From contig JAKIUO010000032.1 of the NCBI GenBank assembly GCA_021647535.1, positions 1-19,674 on the forward strand: a stretch of DNA of 19,674 nt. Direction: 5' to 3'. Below are positions 16,080-19,674 of this stretch, one piece after another; position 1 is the stretch's first letter; each line of letters begins with the position of its first letter. This stretch comes from Hyphomicrobiaceae bacterium (GTDB taxonomy: Bacteria > Pseudomonadota > Alphaproteobacteria > Rhizobiales > JAKIUO01). The position numbers were made by a program, and so were the translations under genes. The notes below the pieces were generated by a model. It made no database searches, was not told the DNA's origin, and was given only the letters and a program-made list of their open reading frames with translations.

Positions 16080-16180
16080 TCGTCATCTTCCTGATCGGTC
16101 ATGAGTTCAAGCCACATGGCATTGAGGATGGCAAAAGTCATGGCCAGTCCGAGGCCCAGTATCCAGGAAAAATACCACAT
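16073..16180 (-). CDS. cydX: CydX, small subunit of cytochrome bd oxidase
   Basis: This 35-codon gene encodes a single-helix peptide starting MWYFSWILGLGLAM, the conserved CydX N terminus, with an acidic end (TDQEDDEK). CydX binds CydA and stabilises its haems. AAAGGAG lies about ten bases before the ATG, 33 bases after the cydB stop. It is the last gene of the operon and its stop codon sits in a hairpin. Easily missed in automatic annotation because of its size. Confidence 0.93.
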   Translation of the reverse strand: MWYFSWILGLGLAMTFAILNAMWLELMTDQEDDEK

Positions 16181-16213
16181 ATTTAAAGGCTCCTTTATCG
16201 GCTTTGACCGATA

Positions 16214-17368
16214 TCAATAAGATTCTTTGCTGCCCAAAAGGGTTTCGAGGTTCACCTTGCCGCGAATGATGTAATAGACCCATGAGGTGTAGATCAAAAT
16301 AAGCGGCATAAAGATAATAGTTGCGATCAGCATGATAAAAAGTGTTAAGTGACTGGATGAGCTATCCCATACCGTCAGGCTTGAGCCGGGGTAGCTTGAT
16401 GAGGGCAAAATAAACGGGAACATCGCCAGGCCCTGTGTGGAAATCACTCCGGCAATTCCCAGACCGCTCACAAAAAGAGACAGCTTTCCCTTTCCAAAAC
16501 GCACCAGAATTGCCGCGAAAAAGAGGCCAAGCACTCCGGTGAGCGGTGCGATCCACATCAGCGGATATTTCCCAAAATTATCAGTCCAGGCATGTGCAGA
16601 GCGAATAACTGTTTTTGCTAGAGGTATGGCGGGGCCATTTGGATCAATGCCTGATTTGATAATGTATCCACCGACCCACCCTGACCAGACCGCCAGACCG
16701 GCAAATAGAAACAAAGCTGTCGCCAGCAAACCAGCCAGCATCCCCAAACGCTTTGACCTGCACTGCACAGCCCCGTCGGTTTTGACCACCAACCAGGCCG
16801 CGCCATGCTGTACTGTCATGGCAAGGGAAATCATTCCGGCAAGAAGCGCAAACGGATTGAACAGCTCAAAAAAACTTCCCCCAAAAACCGCCCGCATGTC
16901 CACAGTAAAGTGAAACGGGAACCCCTGAAGGATATTGCCCATCAACAGACCAAACATAAAGGCCGGCACAACACCGCTTATGAAAAGCCCCCAGTCCCAG
17001 AAATTGCGCCAGCTTGTATTGGGATTTTTAGAGCGGTAGACAAAACTCACGGGCCGGATAATAAACGGCACAAGGATAAAGAACATCGCCGTGTAAAAGC
17101 CGGAAAAGGCTGTCCCATAAACGGCAGGCCAGGCGGCGAATATTGCCCCTATCCCCAATACCAGCCAAACCTGATTTCCTTCCCAAACCGGCCCGACACT
17201 ATTGATCACCAGGCGGCGCTCTTCATCGGTTCGCCCGACATAAGGCAACAAAGCGCCAACTCCCATGTCGAAACCATCTGTTACAGCATAACCGATCAGC
17301 AACACCCCCAGAAGGAGCCACCAGATCAGTTTCATCGTTTCATAGTCAATTGGCGGTGTCATGATCAT
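16214..17368 (-). CDS. cydB: CydB, cytochrome bd quinol oxidase subunit II
   Basis: A 384-residue polytopic membrane protein that pairs with CydA. Diagnostic features are the N-terminal WWLLLGVLLIGYAVTDGFDM, GPVWEGNQVWLVLG and RPVSFVYRSK; about eight to nine hydrophobic segments follow. The length is close to E. coli CydB (379). The start could be the ATG at 17368 or the ATG two codons later (17362); the only Shine-Dalgarno-like sequence is a weak TGGAA. It is 12 bases after cydA. Confidence 0.97.
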   Translation of the reverse strand: MIMTPPIDYETMKLIWWLLLGVLLIGYAVTDGFDMGVGALLPYVGRTDEERRLVINSVGPVWEGNQVWLVLGIGAIFAAWPAVYGTAFSGFYTAMFFILVPFIIRPVSFVYRSKNPNTSWRNFWDWGLFISGVVPAFMFGLLMGNILQGFPFHFTVDMRAVFGGSFFELFNPFALLAGMISLAMTVQHGAAWLVVKTDGAVQCRSKRLGMLAGLLATALFLFAGLAVWSGWVGGYIIKSGIDPNGPAIPLAKTVIRSAHAWTDNFGKYPLMWIAPLTGVLGLFFAAILVRFGKGKLSLFVSGLGIAGVISTQGLAMFPFILPSSSYPGSSLTVWDSSSSHLTLFIMLIATIIFMPLILIYTSWVYYIIRGKVNLETLLGSKESY

Positions 17369-17380
17369 TTCCAGTCATTA

Positions 17381-18970
17381 CTATTCAGCAGGTTGGGGCG
17401 CAGGCTCGACCAATTTTCTAACAACCTTGGCCCTCTCATCTGTGTTGTGACCAAGATAGCTGTCCGGGCCTCGACGAATATATTTCGTCATCAGATAGAC
17501 ATCGACGACAGCAAGAGCCGTATAAAAAATCACAAAGCCCGCGATGGAAAATATAAGCTGACTTGACTCCACATTCGAGACCCCCAAAAAGGTCGGCAAT
17601 ATCCCTTCAATGATCCAAGGCTGACGACCATACTCCGCAACGACCCACCCCAGTTCAGCAGCAATCCACGGCAGTGGCAGCGATAAAAACGCGACCCAAA
17701 GAAAAATCCGGTGCTTGTCCAGCGTTCGGCGGGCCGCAAGGAAAAAAGCAATCCCAAACAAAAGAATGAAGAACATCCCCAACGCGACCATGATCCGGAA
17801 AGACCAGAAAAGAACAGGTACATTTGGCACAGTATCCCAGGTGACAGCCTCTATTTGCTTTGCCGTCGCATTTTCAATATCGGGTCGATATTTTTTAAGT
17901 AAAAGCGCGTATCCCAGAAACTTGCCATCTTCCTTCATTATCTTGGCCGCTGCTTTGTCTTTTCTGTTTTTCCGCAACTCTTGCAAGGCACCATAGGCGC
18001 GCAAGCCTCGATGCACATTGGCTTCCGCCCCTTTCACAAGGTCAAAAATACCTGGAACTTCCTTGCTCAGGCTGCGCGTGGCAATCAATCCCAATACATA
18101 GGGGACTTTCACTTCATAGGTATTTTTCCGCGCCTCCATGTCGGGAATGGCGAAAACGTTAAAGCCAGCCGGAGCGGGATGAGTTTCCCATTCGGCCTCA
18201 ATCGCCGCCAGCTTCATACGTTGATGTTCGGTCGCCGCATATCCCGACTCATCCCCAAGAAGGACAACAGACAATGCAGAGGCCAGTCCAAAACTGGCGG
18301 CGACTGTCATTGAGCGTTTGGCAAACTCTCTATGGCGATCCTTGCGCAGGTAAAACGCGCTGATCGCTAGCACAAAAATCGCACCGGTGACATAGCTTGC
18401 CGAGACCGTGTGGACAAATTTTGCCTGAGCAATGTCATTGAACAGAACGGCGTAAAAATCAGTCAATTCCATACGCATGGTTTCGGGATTGAATTCTGCT
18501 CCCACGGGATTTTGCATCCAGCCATTGGCGATCAAAATCCACAGAGCCGAAAAGTTCGAACCCAGCGCCACCATGGCAGTGACGAACAAATGCCCGACCT
18601 TGGACAAACGATCCCAGCCAAAGAAAAACAGGCCAACAAAGGTCGCCTCCAGAAAGAAAGCCATCAGCCCTTCCATAGCCAGCAACGCCCCGAAAACATC
18701 GCCGACATAATGAGAAAAATAAGCCCAGTTGGTGCCGAACTGGAATTCCATCGTAATCCCTGTGGCGACACCCATGGCGAAATTGATGCCGAACAACACC
18801 CCCCAGAATTTGACCATATCCTTCCAGATCACCCGCCCCGTCATGACATAAACGGTTTCCATGATCACCAGAAGCACGGACAGGCCAATCGTCAACGGTA
18901 CAAAAAGGAAGTGATAGAGCGCGGTAATAGCGAATTGCAAGCGCGACAGATCTACGACAGACTCAATCAT
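17381..18970 (-). CDS. cydA: CydA, cytochrome bd quinol oxidase subunit I
   Basis: The 529-residue catalytic subunit oxidises quinol and reduces O2 to water in the cytoplasmic membrane. Key residues align with E. coli numbering plus one: haem ligands H20, H187 and M394, E100 and E108 of the proton path, and K253/E258 of the quinol site (QRMKLAAIEAEWE). The Q-loop is long, as in E. coli-type (L) enzymes, and GRQPW is at 448-452, so this is a true high-affinity bd-I-like oxidase rather than a cyanide-insensitive short form. It starts 14 bases after cydP with an AAAGAG ribosome binding site. Confidence 0.98.
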   Translation of the reverse strand: MIESVVDLSRLQFAITALYHFLFVPLTIGLSVLLVIMETVYVMTGRVIWKDMVKFWGVLFGINFAMGVATGITMEFQFGTNWAYFSHYVGDVFGALLAMEGLMAFFLEATFVGLFFFGWDRLSKVGHLFVTAMVALGSNFSALWILIANGWMQNPVGAEFNPETMRMELTDFYAVLFNDIAQAKFVHTVSASYVTGAIFVLAISAFYLRKDRHREFAKRSMTVAASFGLASALSVVLLGDESGYAATEHQRMKLAAIEAEWETHPAPAGFNVFAIPDMEARKNTYEVKVPYVLGLIATRSLSKEVPGIFDLVKGAEANVHRGLRAYGALQELRKNRKDKAAAKIMKEDGKFLGYALLLKKYRPDIENATAKQIEAVTWDTVPNVPVLFWSFRIMVALGMFFILLFGIAFFLAARRTLDKHRIFLWVAFLSLPLPWIAAELGWVVAEYGRQPWIIEGILPTFLGVSNVESSQLIFSIAGFVIFYTALAVVDVYLMTKYIRRGPDSYLGHNTDERAKVVRKLVEPAPQPAE

Positions 18971-18984
18971 GATACTCTTTCAGT

Positions 18985-19209
18985 TTATTGCGACAATAAA
19001 TGTTGACTAATAGTTTCGGGAGAGACAGCGGTCCGATGTGCTGCGCCAAAAAACAGGTACGACATCAGAAAAAGTGCGAGCACTTTGATGCAGAGCATAA
19101 GCGTAATTTCTCGGGCCAGAGACGCCCGCAAGAAAAAATTGCCAATATTCGTTATAGATGCTCCAGCACTCTCCATTGCCCACGCTCTGGAAATTTTTTT
19201 CAGCTCCAT
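18985..19209 (-). CDS. cydP: CydP-like small membrane protein of the bd oxidase operon
   Basis: A 74-residue protein whose second half, SLAREITLMLCIKVLALFL then SYLFFGAAHR, resembles the small CydP proteins encoded beside cydAB: a conserved LAREI lead into one membrane helix followed by an aromatic pair. I chose the ATG at 19209 because GAGGAG lies nine bases upstream. A longer frame reaching 19359 would run through the proposed leader of the operon. The gene is 14 bases from cydA. CydP is regarded as a putative accessory subunit; its exact role is not established here. Family assignment is from memory of the motif, so moderately sure. Confidence 0.72.
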   Translation of the reverse strand: MELKKISRAWAMESAGASITNIGNFFLRASLAREITLMLCIKVLALFLMSYLFFGAAHRTAVSPETISQHLLSQ

Positions 19210-19320
19210 CAGCACACACTCCTCGTCACATAGCGACCACGTCCCCATTTCACTCTGCCTCGTCACTCCAAACGAAATGCTCTGGTGAAAAATAATTTTT
19301 ATCATTTTGTTAACTATGAA

Positions 19321-19335
19321 GCAAAAATCGAGCCA
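19321..19335 (-). promoter_or_regulatory. Putative sigma-54 promoter of the cyd operon
   Basis: The minus strand reads TGGCTC-GATTT-TTGC, then TT. It matches the -24/-12 consensus at nine of ten positions (A to T in TGGCAC) and keeps the critical GG and GC with correct spacing. The predicted start near 19309 gives a 100-base leader to the cydP ATG. Confidence 0.62.
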
Positions 19336-19429
19336 ATAGTTTTCCATACTTATTATCATGTGGTTATGAGTTTTTTGGAGTATTGAATCGACATATAGTG
19401 AGAGATTGCAAACCAGCCTCGCACTTTTC

Positions 19430-19446
19430 CGGAAACTAGCCTTCCA
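19430..19446. promoter_or_regulatory. Palindromic activator-like site (UAS) upstream of cyd
   Basis: CGGAAA-CTAGC-CTTCCA fits YGGAAR-N5-YTTCCR, with complementary GGAA/TTCC cores and imperfect outer bases. The centre is 117 bp upstream of the cyd -12 element (about -129), almost the same distance as at hupS (119 bp). Inferred to be bound by the same activator. Confidence 0.55.
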
Positions 19447-19674
19447 GTATATCTCGATGGTTATTCTAACCCCAATTATTCACCCGACTCCGGATGATTT
19501 TGTTGGGCGAGCGGAATTGGCCGGGTTTACGGCGGTTGGTTGATTTTAACTTTGGGCATGCGTTGAGGGTTGATGTCTGGGGGTTCGAACGGCGGCTTTT
19601 GCCGCGCCTTTTACGGGCTTTGTGCCTTTATGCGCTGCATCAAAATGGTGAGCATTTTCTGCTGCGGAAATGCT
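19447..19674. other. Non-coding right edge with small inverted repeats
   Basis: No gene is recognised. There are two inverted repeats: GCGGC-TTTT-GCCGC at 19592-19605, followed by GCCTTTTA on the plus strand (a weak plus-strand terminator candidate), and AGCATTTTC/GGAAATGCT at 19651-19674, a nine-pair stem with one wobble that reaches the window end. Their role is unknown. Confidence 0.4.

Noticed and set aside
16805..17566. Plus-strand open frame of 253 codons
   Set aside because: Antisense to cydB and cydA; the composition is what a shadow of membrane-protein coding sequence gives.
18985..19359. Longer start for the cydP-like gene at 19359
   Set aside because: The extra 50 residues would cross the proposed sigma-54 promoter and leader; the ATG at 19209 has GAGGAG at good spacing.
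19210..19429. FNR/ANR or ArcA box before the cyd operon
   Set aside because: No TTGAT-N4-ATCAA is present; the AT-rich GTTAACAAAATGATAA near 19300 only loosely recalls an ArcA box.
19579..19590. GGGTTCGAAC resembling a tRNA T-loop
   Set aside because: Flanking bases do not form a T-stem on either strand and no acceptor or anticodon arms are found.

Overview
The window holds one nearly continuous, entirely minus-strand hydrogen-oxidation module. Its gene content matches hydrogenase regions of Alphaproteobacteria: Tat-exported HupSL, a full set of HupC-K accessory proteins, HypX, and a HupR/HoxA-type response regulator. Base composition is moderate and there are no insertion sequences, tRNA genes, rRNA genes or CRISPR arrays. 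The genus cannot be told from this sequence alone.

Layout in the direction of transcription, from high to low coordinates: (1) 19674-19210 is non-coding and carries a putative sigma-54 promoter with an upstream activator-like palindrome. (2) 19209-16073 is a cytochrome bd quinol oxidase operon, cydP-cydA-cydB-cydX, ending in terminator hairpins. (3) 15918-15711 holds an activator-like palindrome and a perfect sigma-54 promoter, followed by hupS-hupL-hupE-hupC (15710-11435). (4) 11429-10979 holds a strong rho-independent terminator, another palindrome and a second perfect sigma-54 promoter. (5) 10978-1 is a tightly packed, often overlapping operon: hupD-F-G-H-I-J-K, hypA-B-C-D-E-X and hupR. 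The last gene runs off the left edge.

Together the genes describe H2-fuelled aerobic respiration. HupSL oxidises H2 at the periplasmic face and HupC passes the electrons to quinone. The adjacent bd oxidase can reoxidise the quinol with O2. HupS has the two extra cysteines of the [4Fe-3S] proximal cluster found in O2-tolerant membrane-bound hydrogenases. The maturation set fits that class: HypX as a CO-ligand source, HupF and HupK as an assembly scaffold pair, HupG/H/J chaperones and a HupI rubredoxin. hypF is missing from the otherwise usual hyp set and must lie elsewhere.

The most interesting observation is regulatory. The palindrome YGGAAR-N5-YTTCCR was found only three times in the window when scanned by eye. 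Each copy lies 85-119 bp upstream of the -12 element of a sigma-54 promoter: before cydP, hupS and hupD. The HupR at the end of the locus retains the GAFTGA loop for contacting sigma-54. This suggests that one activator co-controls the hydrogenase, its maturation proteins and the terminal oxidase.
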